From positions 1-56,703 of the forward strand of contig CAZAEH010000007.1 in NCBI GenBank assembly GCA_964484255.1: DNA of 56,703 nucleotides, given 5' to 3'. Positions 8,820 to 16,846 of the stretch are shown here, one piece after another (within the stretch, counting starts at the first letter, position 1; every line of letters begins with the position of its first letter). The translations under genes and the position numbers were made by a program. A model generated the notes under the pieces. It had not been told where the DNA came from. It worked only from the letters and a program-made list of their open reading frames with translations, and did no database searches. The DNA comes from UBA6215 sp964484255. GTDB taxonomy: Bacteria; Omnitrophota; Gorgyraeia; Pluralincolimonadales; Pluralincolimonadaceae.

Positions 8820-9658
8820 ATGGTTTTCGATGCGCTCCTGGTCGCGTGGCATGATATGCTTACACAAACAGGCAGTCCGGCAATATGCGTCGGATAATCC
8901 TCTATATTCACGCCCAGGCAGGTGGCCCCTCCTCCGAAACCCATAGGACCTGTCTTAAGCGCGTTTATGCGCTTTTTGAGCGCTTTCTCGAGGGCGGCGA
9001 TATGAGGCTTGCGGTTAAACCTTCCTAACGGGCGTAAAAGCGCTTCCTTTGCCAGGATGCAAGCTTTATCCAAAGTCCCGCCTACCCCGACCCCGACTAT
9101 ATACGGGGGGCAGGCATCCGCGCCGGCTTTCTTTACGGATTCAACTATAAAATCGGATACTTCCGCAGCGCCCTGCGTAGGGTTGAACATCCTGGTAACC
9201 GTCTTGTTCTCGCTGCCGAAACCTTTCGGCATTACCGTTATCTTCAAGCTGCTGCCGGGGACTATCCTGGTATGGATGACGGCCGGAGTGTTATCACGGG
9301 TGTTCTTTCTTATGAACGGGTCTGATACCACGGATTTGCGCAGGTACCCTTTGGCATAACCAAGACGTATCCCTTCATTGACCGCTTTGGACAGGTCCCC
9401 CCCGGTCAGGCTGATCGCCTGCCCTATATCCAAAAAGACCTCGGCCATCCCCGTATCCTGGCATATTGCGGCCCCGGAGCGTTTCGCGGCCTCGGCATTC
9501 TCTATAAGTATCCCCAGCACCCTCTTCGCCTTACCGGGCTTCTCCGCTCGATAAGCCTTTTTAAGAGCGCCGAGCACGTCTTTACGCAATGTGAAATTCG
9601 CTTCGATAGACAAGGCAGCCACCGCAGACCTTACCTGTTTTACGCCTATCTTCCTCAT
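8816..9658 (-). CDS. Class I fumarate hydratase, alpha subunit
   Basis: 280 residues, matching FumA/TtdA alpha subunits. Conserved features are AAICQDTGMAEVFLDIGQ (first cluster cysteine), NTRDNTPAVIHTRIVPG, and DACPPYIVGVGVGGTLDKA (second cysteine), with a C-terminal GGGATCLGVN and HIAGLPVCVSISCHATR. These bind the [4Fe-4S] cluster and substrate. It overlaps queE by 4 bases upstream and the beta subunit by 4 bases downstream, so the fumarase pair is embedded in the queuosine-containing operon. Oxygen-labile class I fumarase points to an anaerobic or microaerobic life. Confidence 0.88.
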   Translation of the reverse strand: MRKIGVKQVRSAVAALSIEANFTLRKDVLGALKKAYRAEKPGKAKRVLGILIENAEAAKRSGAAICQDTGMAEVFLDIGQAISLTGGDLSKAVNEGIRLGYAKGYLRKSVVSDPFIRKNTRDNTPAVIHTRIVPGSSLKITVMPKGFGSENKTVTRMFNPTQGAAEVSDFIVESVKKAGADACPPYIVGVGVGGTLDKACILAKEALLRPLGRFNRKPHIAALEKALKKRINALKTGPMGFGGGATCLGVNIEDYPTHIAGLPVCVSISCHATRSASKTI

Positions 9659-10365
9659 TTTACGCCTTCTATCTTATGCAGTTGGGGTATCACCCTGACA
9701 TCTTTCAGTTTCTCCCGGGCCTTTCTCTGCCACTCCAATATCCTTGCGTTATCGGGTTTGCCCTTGAATTCCCCAAACTCAGACGCGGGCTGCAGGATAA
9801 AAGGTATATTCCTATCGATACCCTCTACCAGGCCTATAGCCTTATCCATGTCTGCCCAATCCGTCTCATCGGTCACGACAACCTTAACGAACACGCTCCT
9901 GGCCCTGGCAATATCAAGGAACTTTGCGTGCTCTTCCCAGAAATGCTTGTCTTTTGTCGAGGACGGCAGCTTTATATCCATGGCAATCACATCCACGTCA
10001 TTTATGATCTCACAAAGCTTGTCCGGCATGGTGCCGTTCGTATCCAGGTGTATCCTGTAGCCTCTGTCCCTGAGCGCCGGCAGCAGGCATTTCAGGAAAT
10101 TCGAATGCAACAGGGGCTCTCCGCCCGTGATGGTCACCGCTCCCGCTTTCTTCTGCGGGTTGGCATCAATTATCTTATCGACAACCGACCTTATTGAAGA
10201 GTCTTCCGGGGCTTCGGGTTGCGGGGTATCGCAAAAAGTGCAGCGCATATTGCAGCCGTGGAAACGTACGAAGATATGTTCGTCGCCGGCGTGCACGCCT
10301 TCCCCCTGGATAGAGAGGAATACTTCAGTGATCTTGGCAGTAGGTTGTTTTAATACTATCTTCAT
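9655..10365 (-). CDS. queE: 7-carboxy-7-deazaguanine synthase QueE (radical SAM)
   Basis: 236 residues from ATG 10365 (MKIVLKQPTAKITEVFLSIQ), chosen because GAGAG precedes it and it overlaps the queC stop by 4 bases. The radical-SAM cluster motif CNMRCTFC (CxxxCxxC) follows FVRFHGCN, and VTITGGEPLLH is the SAM-binding GGE motif. QueE contracts 6-carboxytetrahydropterin to 7-carboxy-7-deazaguanine, the third step toward preQ0 and queuosine. QueD and QueC sit in the same operon, so the assignment is consistent with context. Confidence 0.93.
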   Translation of the reverse strand: MKIVLKQPTAKITEVFLSIQGEGVHAGDEHIFVRFHGCNMRCTFCDTPQPEAPEDSSIRSVVDKIIDANPQKKAGAVTITGGEPLLHSNFLKCLLPALRDRGYRIHLDTNGTMPDKLCEIINDVDVIAMDIKLPSSTKDKHFWEEHAKFLDIARARSVFVKVVVTDETDWADMDKAIGLVEGIDRNIPFILQPASEFGEFKGKPDNARILEWQRKAREKLKDVRVIPQLHKIEGVK

Positions 10366-11045
10366 CTCTCGACCAAAGGATCCTTTACACCCGCCTGGTT
10401 GAAACCTTTTGCCCTCAACACACACGAATCGCACTTAAGGCACGGGCGCTTCCCGCCCGAATAACACGACCATGTCAACTCATGGGGAACACCGAGCTTC
10501 CTTCCCAATTTCACTATCTCGGCCTTAGTCATGTTTATCAGCGGGGCAAGGACTTCTATCCTCCTCTTCTCTACACCCGCTTTTGTCCCGAACCTTATGA
10601 GCTCGTTGAATATCTTGTAATGGCGCGGCCTGCAATCGGGATAGCCACTGTAGTCAACCGCGTTCGCACCTATGAATACCGCAGAAGCTCCGATGGCCTC
10701 CGCGTAAGAGACCCCGAAACTCAGGAAAACCGTGTTCCTTGAAGGCACATATGTTGAGGGTATGCTACTGCCTATATGCCGTCCTTTAGGAACGGGCATC
10801 CTTGCATCCAGCAGCGCACTGCCTTTCCACGGCATCCTGAACGAGACCACTTCATACGGCACACCGCGCGCACGAGCTATCCTCTTGGCAAGCCTGACCT
10901 CTTTATTATGCCTTTGCCCGTAATCGAAGATAAGGCCTCGGCAATCATATCCTTTGTTTGCTGCATAATAGAGGACTGTCGCGGAGTCCATCCCGCCCGA
11001 AAGCAGGACTACGGCCTTGCGCGAAATCCTCGAAAGGTCTTTCAT
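10362..11045 (-). CDS. queC: 7-cyano-7-deazaguanine synthase QueC
   Basis: 227 residues. The N-terminal LLSGGMDSATVL is the PP-loop ATP pyrophosphatase motif; the C-terminal CYSGGKRPCLKCDSC is the zinc-binding cysteine cluster of QueC. It converts 7-carboxy-7-deazaguanine to preQ0 with ATP and ammonia. It overlaps queE downstream and queD upstream by 4 bases each, indicating tight translational coupling. Confidence 0.95.
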   Translation of the reverse strand: MKDLSRISRKAVVLLSGGMDSATVLYYAANKGYDCRGLIFDYGQRHNKEVRLAKRIARARGVPYEVVSFRMPWKGSALLDARMPVPKGRHIGSSIPSTYVPSRNTVFLSFGVSYAEAIGASAVFIGANAVDYSGYPDCRPRHYKIFNELIRFGTKAGVEKRRIEVLAPLINMTKAEIVKLGRKLGVPHELTWSCYSGGKRPCLKCDSCVLRAKGFNQAGVKDPLVER

Positions 11046-11416
11046 TCAAAATATGACGCGCAGGAATCTTTAGTCTCCCACACGCTCACTTTCTTTATGG
11101 AGACTTTTGAAACGCTGCCGTTAAGCGCTTGTTTCAGGCTCTTGTAGATATATTTTGCTATGTTCTCTGCGGAAGGGTTCTCTTTCTTGAAAAAGACTAT
11201 GCCGTTGAGGTCGCGATGGTCCAAGGTCTCGAGTACCGCGCCCAATTTCTTCCTTAAGTCCTTAAAATCTATCGTGAGCCCTCCGGAATCAAGCTTTTTC
11301 GATGTCACAAAAACCTCGACGTCCCAATTATGCCCGTGCAGCGATTCACACTTGCCTTTATACCCTTTCAGCCTGTGCGCACCGCTGAAACCCGATCTCA
11401 CCGATATCTCAAACAT
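11042..11416 (-). CDS. queD: 6-carboxytetrahydropterin synthase QueD
   Basis: 124 residues, the normal size. GFSGAHRL gives the first zinc histidine and KCESLHGHNW the catalytic cysteine and the HxH pair. It converts 7,8-dihydroneopterin triphosphate (made by GTP cyclohydrolase I; folE is at 34 kb in this window) to 6-carboxytetrahydropterin. Its start overlaps the murI stop by 8 bases, so the queuosine genes are read through from murI. Confidence 0.94.
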   Translation of the reverse strand: MFEISVRSGFSGAHRLKGYKGKCESLHGHNWDVEVFVTSKKLDSGGLTIDFKDLRKKLGAVLETLDHRDLNGIVFFKKENPSAENIAKYIYKSLKQALNGSVSKVSIKKVSVWETKDSCASYFE

Positions 11417-12209
11417 CTTTCACCTGTTCTGCTTTCTCTATCTCCCTGCCCAGGAACTTCCTGGCAACCGAAAGGAACTTATCCGGGGAATCGCTGACAT
11501 AGAACCTCGCGCGACCGGTCCTCTTGCCCGGATATTTGGCCCCGCATTCTTCGAGGAGGTTCTTCGCCTCCTTTGCGGTCTCCTCCGCGGAATCGACGAG
11601 CTTGACGGAATCCCCGAGGGCCTTGCTGATCGCTTTTCTCATTAGAGGATAATGGGTGCAACCCAGTATTATGGTATCGATGCCCTTGCCCTTAAGGCCC
11701 GAGAGGTACTTCCTAGCCGCTGTATCGACTATACCTTCGGCCGACCATCCTTCTTCTACCAAGGGAACAAAGAGCGGGCAGCTCTTGCTGAAGACCTTTA
11801 TCCGGGGATTGATCGACTTTACCTCGCACTCATATGCCCCGCTCGCCACTGTAGCATGCGTGCCTATGACGCCTATCCTGCCGTTCCTGGTCGAACGTAT
11901 GGCAGCCTTCGCCCCGGGCTTTATCACTCCTATTATAGGTATACTGAAATACCTGCTCAAGAAGGGCAGGCCTATAGCCGAAGATGTGTTACAGGCTATG
12001 ATTATCAGTTTGACGTTGAAATTCAAAAGGAAGAGGACATTCTCTATGGAAAACTTTTTGATCGTTGCCTCGGACTTTGTCCCGTAAGGAACGCGTGCCG
12101 TGTCTCCGAAGTAGACTATATCCTCGCCCGGCATCTCTTTCATCAGCTGTTTGACAACCGTCAAACCGCCTACACCCGAATCAAAAACACCTATTGGCCT
12201 GTTATTCAT
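11409..12209 (-). CDS. murI: Glutamate racemase
   Basis: 266 residues. IGVFDSGVGGLTVVKQL is the N-terminal signature with the catalytic Asp/Ser; ACNTSSA holds the first catalytic cysteine and GCTHYPLM the second. It makes D-glutamate for peptidoglycan. The start overlaps the amidase stop by 4 bases. Placement between a cell-wall amidase and queuosine genes suggests operon packing rather than pathway logic. Confidence 0.96.
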   Translation of the reverse strand: MNNRPIGVFDSGVGGLTVVKQLMKEMPGEDIVYFGDTARVPYGTKSEATIKKFSIENVLFLLNFNVKLIIIACNTSSAIGLPFLSRYFSIPIIGVIKPGAKAAIRSTRNGRIGVIGTHATVASGAYECEVKSINPRIKVFSKSCPLFVPLVEEGWSAEGIVDTAARKYLSGLKGKGIDTIILGCTHYPLMRKAISKALGDSVKLVDSAEETAKEAKNLLEECGAKYPGKRTGRARFYVSDSPDKFLSVARKFLGREIEKAEQVKDV

Positions 12210-13312
12210 TGGGTAAACCCGTCCGTCGATTCATATATCTTTTTATAGTTCATTATTCCCCTGGCGATAGCCGACGCCACCGCGTCCCTGTAAGCGGGAC
12301 TCTTGAGGTTCTTCTCTTCCGAAATATTCGATATGAAACCTACTTCAACCAGTACAGCCGGCATCTGGGCCCCCTTTAACACGCAAAACCGCGCGCTCTT
12401 TACGCCGCGGTTCTTGAGAGACGTGGATTCATCGACCGCTTTTGCTATGTGCCTGGCAAGTTCAATAGATTCCTGGCGGTTTTCCGTATAAACAAGGTCC
12501 CATACAGTCGCCTCGAGATCGGTATTCCTGTGAAGGAACGAAGAATCGTCGAATTTAAGGAAAGAATCCTCCGCCGCCTGCACCGCGCGGGCATTATCAT
12601 CAACCGCATCTGAAAGGTAATAGACCTCAAAACCCCTTGCGCCTTTTAACCTGGCGGAATTGGCATGTATGCTTACAAAAAAATCTACATCGTTCTCGTT
12701 GGCTATCTGCGCGCGCCTCGTCAACGGGATGAATTTGTCCCTGTCGCGGGTCATTATGCACTCGATCCCGTTCTCACTGAGCTTACTCTTGACGCGCTTG
12801 GCAATATCAAGGACTATATCTTTTTCCTTAAGCCCGGTCCTGCCTACAGCGCCGGGATCATCGCCGCCATGGCCCGGGTCCAGGACTATCTTCCTTATAA
12901 GATACTTTTGCGTTATCGGGGGTTGCGGCCCCCTGGTTATCTTAGGAGGCCCTAATATCCTGCCTATCCTGTCTATAGCGAAATCAGCGGGTATACAGAC
13001 AGCCCCTTCATGGAATACTGCCGGGGAACTCATACGTTCAGGCTTGCCGTTTACGATAGCATATTCCATTCCCAGGTAAAATGAAAAAGCCTTTCCCTCC
13101 TTGATGAGGTCGGCCCTCCTTGCTATAGGGTCCCACTCGCAGCCGGCCTTGTAATAGCTGGCGATCAGCGCAAGAGGGATATAATCCCTGCCGTCTATCC
13201 TCACGGTATTTGAAGAAAGGGCCCCTCTTAAAGATGTCCTCCTCGGGACGGTAGCGCAACCGGCCGTGAACAGCAGGACACCCGCCAAGGTCAATGCTAT
13301 TGTCTTTCTGAT
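12206..13312 (-). CDS. Lipoprotein N-acetylmuramoyl-L-alanine amidase (Amidase_3), apparent AUC start
   Basis: The catalytic part is a zinc amidase: KIVLDPGHGGDDPGAVG, FFVSIHANSA and VLVEVGFISN give the zinc and catalytic residues in order. An N-terminal beta-rich domain (about residues 30-105) resembles the copper-amine-oxidase-like domains of other amidases. The first ATG/GTG/TTG candidate is TTG 13294, which would give a signal sequence with no basic residue. Reading six codons further upstream gives an ideal lipoprotein signal (RKTIALTLAGVLLFTAGC), preceded by ATC at 13312 with AAGGGGAG six bases before it and an in-frame TAA just upstream. I therefore place the start at 13312, codon ATC. 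The enzyme cleaves peptide stems from peptidoglycan at the outer or inner envelope face. Confidence 0.85.
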   Translation of the reverse strand: MRKTIALTLAGVLLFTAGCATVPRRTSLRGALSSNTVRIDGRDYIPLALIASYYKAGCEWDPIARRADLIKEGKAFSFYLGMEYAIVNGKPERMSSPAVFHEGAVCIPADFAIDRIGRILGPPKITRGPQPPITQKYLIRKIVLDPGHGGDDPGAVGRTGLKEKDIVLDIAKRVKSKLSENGIECIMTRDRDKFIPLTRRAQIANENDVDFFVSIHANSARLKGARGFEVYYLSDAVDDNARAVQAAEDSFLKFDDSSFLHRNTDLEATVWDLVYTENRQESIELARHIAKAVDESTSLKNRGVKSARFCVLKGAQMPAVLVEVGFISNISEEKNLKSPAYRDAVASAIARGIMNYKKIYESTDGFTQ

Positions 13313-13328
13313 AGTATTCTCCCCTTAA

Positions 13329-13679
13329 TGGTGGAGGCGCGGGGATTCGAACCCCGGTCCTTAAGTCACTCGCTAAGAGCTCCTACGCGCGTTTCCTGTG
13401 ATTTATCATCTCGCCGATACGGTCGCGCAAACAGGCCCGCTACCGTAATGGCCAGCCTTTGTTGTATCTTGCCCCTTTCCCCCAAAGGCGAGAGGAAAGG
13501 GACCAGCCTGCTGCGGCGTCACATCCGGCCTCGCAGGCAAGACCGGAGGACGTGCTGCAATTAAGCAGCTAGCGCGAGTTCATTCGCGTTTAACTTTGTT
13601 GTCAGGTTTTAACGAGGCCACCTGACACCCTCGGCGCGCAACCCTTAACTCGCTTCTTAAGTCGAAGCCTTTCGCCCCC
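13329..13679 (-). ncRNA. ssrA: Transfer-messenger RNA (tmRNA)
   Basis: The minus strand begins GGGGGCGAAAGGCTTCGAC and ends with a tRNA-like T arm (GGTTCGAATCC) and CGCCTCCACCA, so the 5' and 3' ends pair as an alanyl acceptor stem. The tag reading frame ends at TAA 13561-13563; reading back it encodes TKLNANELALAA, ending in the LALAA degradation signal recognised by ClpXP-type proteases. The resume codon is probably one of the ACA codons at 13597-13602. One-piece form. Its 5' end touches the smpB stop codon. Confidence 0.95.
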
Positions 13680-14132
13680 TTATTCTTTTCCGCGTATCTC
13701 GCGCCTCAACTCCCTGTCCGAATCGCGGCGTTTGATATCTTCGCGTTTGTCATAGAGCTTCTTGCCCTGGGCCAGGGCAACTTCCACCTTCGCCATGCCC
13801 TTCTTGAAATATATCTTAAGGGGCACGAGCGTCAGCCCTTTCTGCGTAAGCCGGCCGAGTATCTTCTTTATCTCGGACTTATGTATAAGCAGTTTGCGCT
13901 TCCTCTTAGGCTCGGGGGCAAACCTCCCGGCCTGAGGATAAGGCGTTATATGCATATTATAGATAAATATCTCCTCTTCGTCTATCCTGGCGAAACTGTC
14001 CTTGAGGTTGGCCTTCTTGTCCCTCAACGACTTTACCTCGGACCCTTGAAGCACTATACCGGCCTCGAAAGACTCGAGGATATGGTAATTGTGCCTGGCC
14101 TCCCTGTTTGTCGCAACCGTCTCGTCCGCCAT
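13680..14132 (-). CDS. smpB: SsrA-binding protein SmpB
   Basis: 150 residues from ATG 14132 (MADETVATNREARHNYHI); a longer frame to 14165 would place the start inside the promoter. The SmpB pattern is complete: NREARHNYHILESFEAGIVL, GSEVKSLRDKKANLKDSFA, then GLTLVPLKIYFKKGMAKVE and a basic tail DIKRRDSDRELRR. It binds tmRNA and takes the place of the anticodon arm in trans-translation. The stop codon abuts the first base of ssrA, so one transcript can carry both partners. Confidence 0.95.
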   Translation of the reverse strand: MADETVATNREARHNYHILESFEAGIVLQGSEVKSLRDKKANLKDSFARIDEEEIFIYNMHITPYPQAGRFAPEPKRKRKLLIHKSEIKKILGRLTQKGLTLVPLKIYFKKGMAKVEVALAQGKKLYDKREDIKRRDSDRELRREIRGKE

Positions 14133-14145
14133 TTTAGTCGGTAAT

Positions 14146-14175
14146 AATATAACATATACGCTCAAAATAAGGCAA
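14146..14175 (-). promoter_or_regulatory. Promoter of smpB-ssrA
   Basis: Minus strand: -35 TTGCCT (14170-14175), 18-base spacer, -10 TATATT (14146-14151). It lies back to back with the glgP promoter. Confidence 0.45.
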
Positions 14176-14186
14176 CCTTTTTATGG

Positions 14187-14215
14187 TTGCAAATTCGGCC
14201 GATAATCGGTATAAT
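14187..14215 (+). promoter_or_regulatory. Sigma70-type promoter of the glucan phosphorylase gene
   Basis: Plus strand: -35 TTGCAA (14187-14192), 17-base spacer, consensus -10 TATAAT (14210-14215). The ATG follows 24 bases later with no clear Shine-Dalgarno. Confidence 0.65.
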
Positions 14216-14238
14216 TTACTAAGTTTTTAAAGAAAACC

Positions 14239-16266
14239 ATGGAAGATAACCTTAAGACATTCCTTTCGCTGGTCAAAGTAAACCGGTTCGAGGAAAAATA
14301 TTCCAAAGATATTACCCCGGATACCTATTTCGGTTTTCCCCTGGAAAGTATAATACAGGCCGAGAAACGGCTTGTTTCCCGGGAAGAGCCTTCAGTAGGA
14401 TATTTCTCTATGGAATACGGCCTGGGAACCAGCATATACAACAGTTACAAATCTTCCTCTCCCCTTTCCGAACCTAACACCCTTCCCAGACAGAACATAT
14501 TTTCCAATATGAGGATAAGGGACTACTATTTCCAATTCAGCATCGGCGAACGCATGATCGACCTGCCGATATACAGCGGAGGTCTCGGCGTCCTCGCAGG
14601 AGACAGCCTGAAATCTGCGGCGGACCTTAACATCTCCCTGGCAGCGGTCGGTATTCTCTGGAGAAAGGGATACTTCAAGCAGAATTTCTGGTTTAAGGAC
14701 GGGCAGGTCCCCGAAGAACTTAACTGGGACCCCTACTCGTATCCAGGCCTGATCCCCCTGGACACCGTTATAACCCTGCCTCTTAAAAACGGCGATCTGC
14801 TCTTGAGACTGTGGAAATATTACGTATACAGCTATGACAAAAAACACGCCGTCCCTCTTATACTTTTGGATTCGGACGTGGAAGGTAACCCGCCGGAATC
14901 CAGGGGGTTAACGGACCAGCTATACAGGAGCGACAACTCATACTTCAAGATAATGCAGAGGGTCATACTGGGTATCGGCGGTATCAAGGCTTTCGGGGCC
15001 CTCGGATATAATATACACAAGTACCACCTGAACGAGGGACATGCTGCAATGGCGCTTGTCGAGATGGCCGACTCGCTTGACAAAAGCAACCTTGCCTCGC
15101 TGGAGAACAATTTCGTCTATACCTGCCATACGCCTGTAGCCGCAGGACATGACCGTTTCCCGATAAAGGAACTCGAGAGGATCCTGCCTGATGAAAATAT
15201 AGATTTCATAAAGAAGAACGGCGCCGAAGACAGCACCGCTAACCTTACCGTCCTGCTCCTGAATTGCTGCAGGAGTGTAAACGCGGTTGCCAAGAAACAC
15301 GGCGAGATCACACGGCTGCAATTCCCCCAATTTGCGCAAAAGATACAATCTATAACCAACGGTATCCACATTCCCACCTGGATATCCGATGACATAGCGC
15401 AGCTTCTCGAGAAGTACAGGAACAGGACCGGAACCTGCTCGTCAGGGCATATAGACCTGCTCGATCTCGAGAACCTAAGGGCAGATGAAAACTTCAGGGC
15501 GGACCTCTGGAAAGCCCACCAGGCCAATAAACGCAAGTTATCGGAAATATTCGCGAACTGGGACATAAAAGATAACTGCTTTACATTGTGCTGGGCAAGA
15601 AGGATAGCAGCCTATAAGAGGCCTAGCCTTCTCTTCCAGGACCCGAGGCACCTGGTCGAGATAGCCGAAAAATACGGTCCCATACAGATAATCATAGCCG
15701 GGAAAGCCCACCCTAACGACAGCCTTGTGGGGACATATATCAACAATATAATGAACACGATAGATTCGCTGGGCTCGAAAGGGTCCGTCCTGAGGATAAT
15801 AATGCTGGAAAACTACGATATCTTCTTCGGAAAACTGCTTACCAGTTCCGTAGACGTGTGGCTGAACAACCCCCTTCCCCCATTCGAGGCATCCGGGACA
15901 AGCGGGATGAAAGCGATACTCAACGGGGTCCTGCAATTGTCGACTCTCGACGGCTGGGTAGTAGAGGCAGCCGATGCATCCGAAAACCCTGATGCTAATA
16001 TAGGTCAGATATTCGGTTACAGGCATAATAGCGGCGACCCTATCGGTAACGAGCTTGACCTGCGCCTCGATTCGGATTCGGCCCAGTTGTATGAAGCCCT
16101 TGATAAAATGGTCAAGCTTTATTACGAAACGGAAAAGGACGGAAAAACAGATATCGGTTCAAAATGGATAGATATTATGATAAACTGTATCAAACAAAGC
16201 CATTACTTCAACACGTGCAGGATGGTCGGGGAATACAGGGACAGGATGTGGTTCGTAAAAGATTAA
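14239..16266 (+). CDS. glgP: Alpha-glucan phosphorylase (GT35, short archaeal/bacterial form)
   Basis: 675 residues. YFSMEYGLG, then YSGGLGVLAGDSLKSAADL (substrate/phosphate loop), HLNEGHAAM, YTCHTPVAAGHDRF, NGIHIPTW and EASGTSGMKAILNG occur in the expected order. The last holds the pyridoxal-phosphate lysine (K558). The enzyme releases glucose-1-phosphate from glycogen-type polymers. The short length and the 'GTSGMK' version belong to the alternative GlgP subfamily (as in Thermotoga or Thermus), not the E. coli form. It is followed after 4 bases by tRNA-Leu, then a deacylase and the giant glycosyltransferase on the same strand; a glucan-related link to the last is an inference. Confidence 0.92.
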   Translation: MEDNLKTFLSLVKVNRFEEKYSKDITPDTYFGFPLESIIQAEKRLVSREEPSVGYFSMEYGLGTSIYNSYKSSSPLSEPNTLPRQNIFSNMRIRDYYFQFSIGERMIDLPIYSGGLGVLAGDSLKSAADLNISLAAVGILWRKGYFKQNFWFKDGQVPEELNWDPYSYPGLIPLDTVITLPLKNGDLLLRLWKYYVYSYDKKHAVPLILLDSDVEGNPPESRGLTDQLYRSDNSYFKIMQRVILGIGGIKAFGALGYNIHKYHLNEGHAAMALVEMADSLDKSNLASLENNFVYTCHTPVAAGHDRFPIKELERILPDENIDFIKKNGAEDSTANLTVLLLNCCRSVNAVAKKHGEITRLQFPQFAQKIQSITNGIHIPTWISDDIAQLLEKYRNRTGTCSSGHIDLLDLENLRADENFRADLWKAHQANKRKLSEIFANWDIKDNCFTLCWARRIAAYKRPSLLFQDPRHLVEIAEKYGPIQIIIAGKAHPNDSLVGTYINNIMNTIDSLGSKGSVLRIIMLENYDIFFGKLLTSSVDVWLNNPLPPFEASGTSGMKAILNGVLQLSTLDGWVVEAADASENPDANIGQIFGYRHNSGDPIGNELDLRLDSDSAQLYEALDKMVKLYYETEKDGKTDIGSKWIDIMINCIKQSHYFNTCRMVGEYRDRMWFVKD

Positions 16267-16270
16267 GCGG

Positions 16271-16357
16271 GCCGAAGTGGCGGAACTGGCATACGCGCTA
16301 CGTTCAGGGCGTAGTGACCGTAAGGTCTTGAGAGTTCAAATCTCTCCTTCGGCACCA
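16271..16357 (+). tRNA. tRNA-Leu (CAG)
   Basis: Acceptor GCCGAAG pairs with CTTCGGC; the anticodon stem CTACG/CGTAG encloses loop TTCAGGG (anticodon CAG). A long variable arm (TGACCGTAAGGTCTT) marks it as class II. CCA is encoded. It starts 4 bases after the glgP stop and probably shares its transcript. Confidence 0.95.
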
Positions 16358-16375
16358 TAAAAAGGAGACCGGAAG

Positions 16376-16846
16376 ATGGCTATACCCGCAAAACTCAAGA
16401 AGTACCTGGACTCCAATAAGGTAAAATATAAAACCCTCAAACATAAACTGGCATATACTGCCCAGGAGATAGCCGCAGCGCAGGAAGTTCCCGGGAAACA
16501 GGTCATAAAATCAGTCCTGATAAAGACCGATAAAGGTTTCGCACTCGCAGTCCTGCCGGCCATACACCTGATTGACCTGAAAAAACTCAAGTCCGCGCTC
16601 AAATGCAAATCCCTGAAGATCGCCACCGAAAAAGAGATGGAAAAGACCGTTCCCGATTATAAGCCGGGAGCCATGCCCCCATTCGGCGCTCTCTTCGGGC
16701 TCAATACCGTAGCGGACAAGATCCTCAAGGAAGACATCGAAATAGTATTCAACGGCGGTACTCATACCGATACTGTCAAGATGAGATATTCCGACTTCGA
16801 AAAACTCGCCGAGCCAAAAATCGCCGACTTCGGAAAACACATCTAG
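16376..16846 (+). CDS. YbaK/ProX-type aminoacyl-tRNA deacylase
   Basis: 156 residues with the single YbaK/EbsC fold: KHKLAYTAQEIAAAQEVPGKQVIKSVLIK at the start (trans-editing motif region with the conserved lysine), and GAMPPFGALFGL plus FNGGTHTDTVKM near the end, typical of the YeaK-like branch. These proteins hydrolyse mischarged tRNAs such as Ser- or Ala-tRNA. AAGGAGA lies 8 bases before the ATG. It is sandwiched between tRNA-Leu and the giant gene, whose ATG directly follows this stop codon. Confidence 0.85.
   Translation: MAIPAKLKKYLDSNKVKYKTLKHKLAYTAQEIAAAQEVPGKQVIKSVLIKTDKGFALAVLPAIHLIDLKKLKSALKCKSLKIATEKEMEKTVPDYKPGAMPPFGALFGLNTVADKILKEDIEIVFNGGTHTDTVKMRYSDFEKLAEPKIADFGKHI

Noticed and set aside
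9676..10197. Long plus-strand open frames opposite queE, purH, folC and the amidase
   Set aside because: They mirror conserved minus-strand genes, lack ribosome binding sites and show no family features.
8706..11416. preQ1 riboswitch before the queuosine genes
   Set aside because: The genes overlap murI with no leader space, and no preQ1-like hairpin/pseudoknot sequence is seen.
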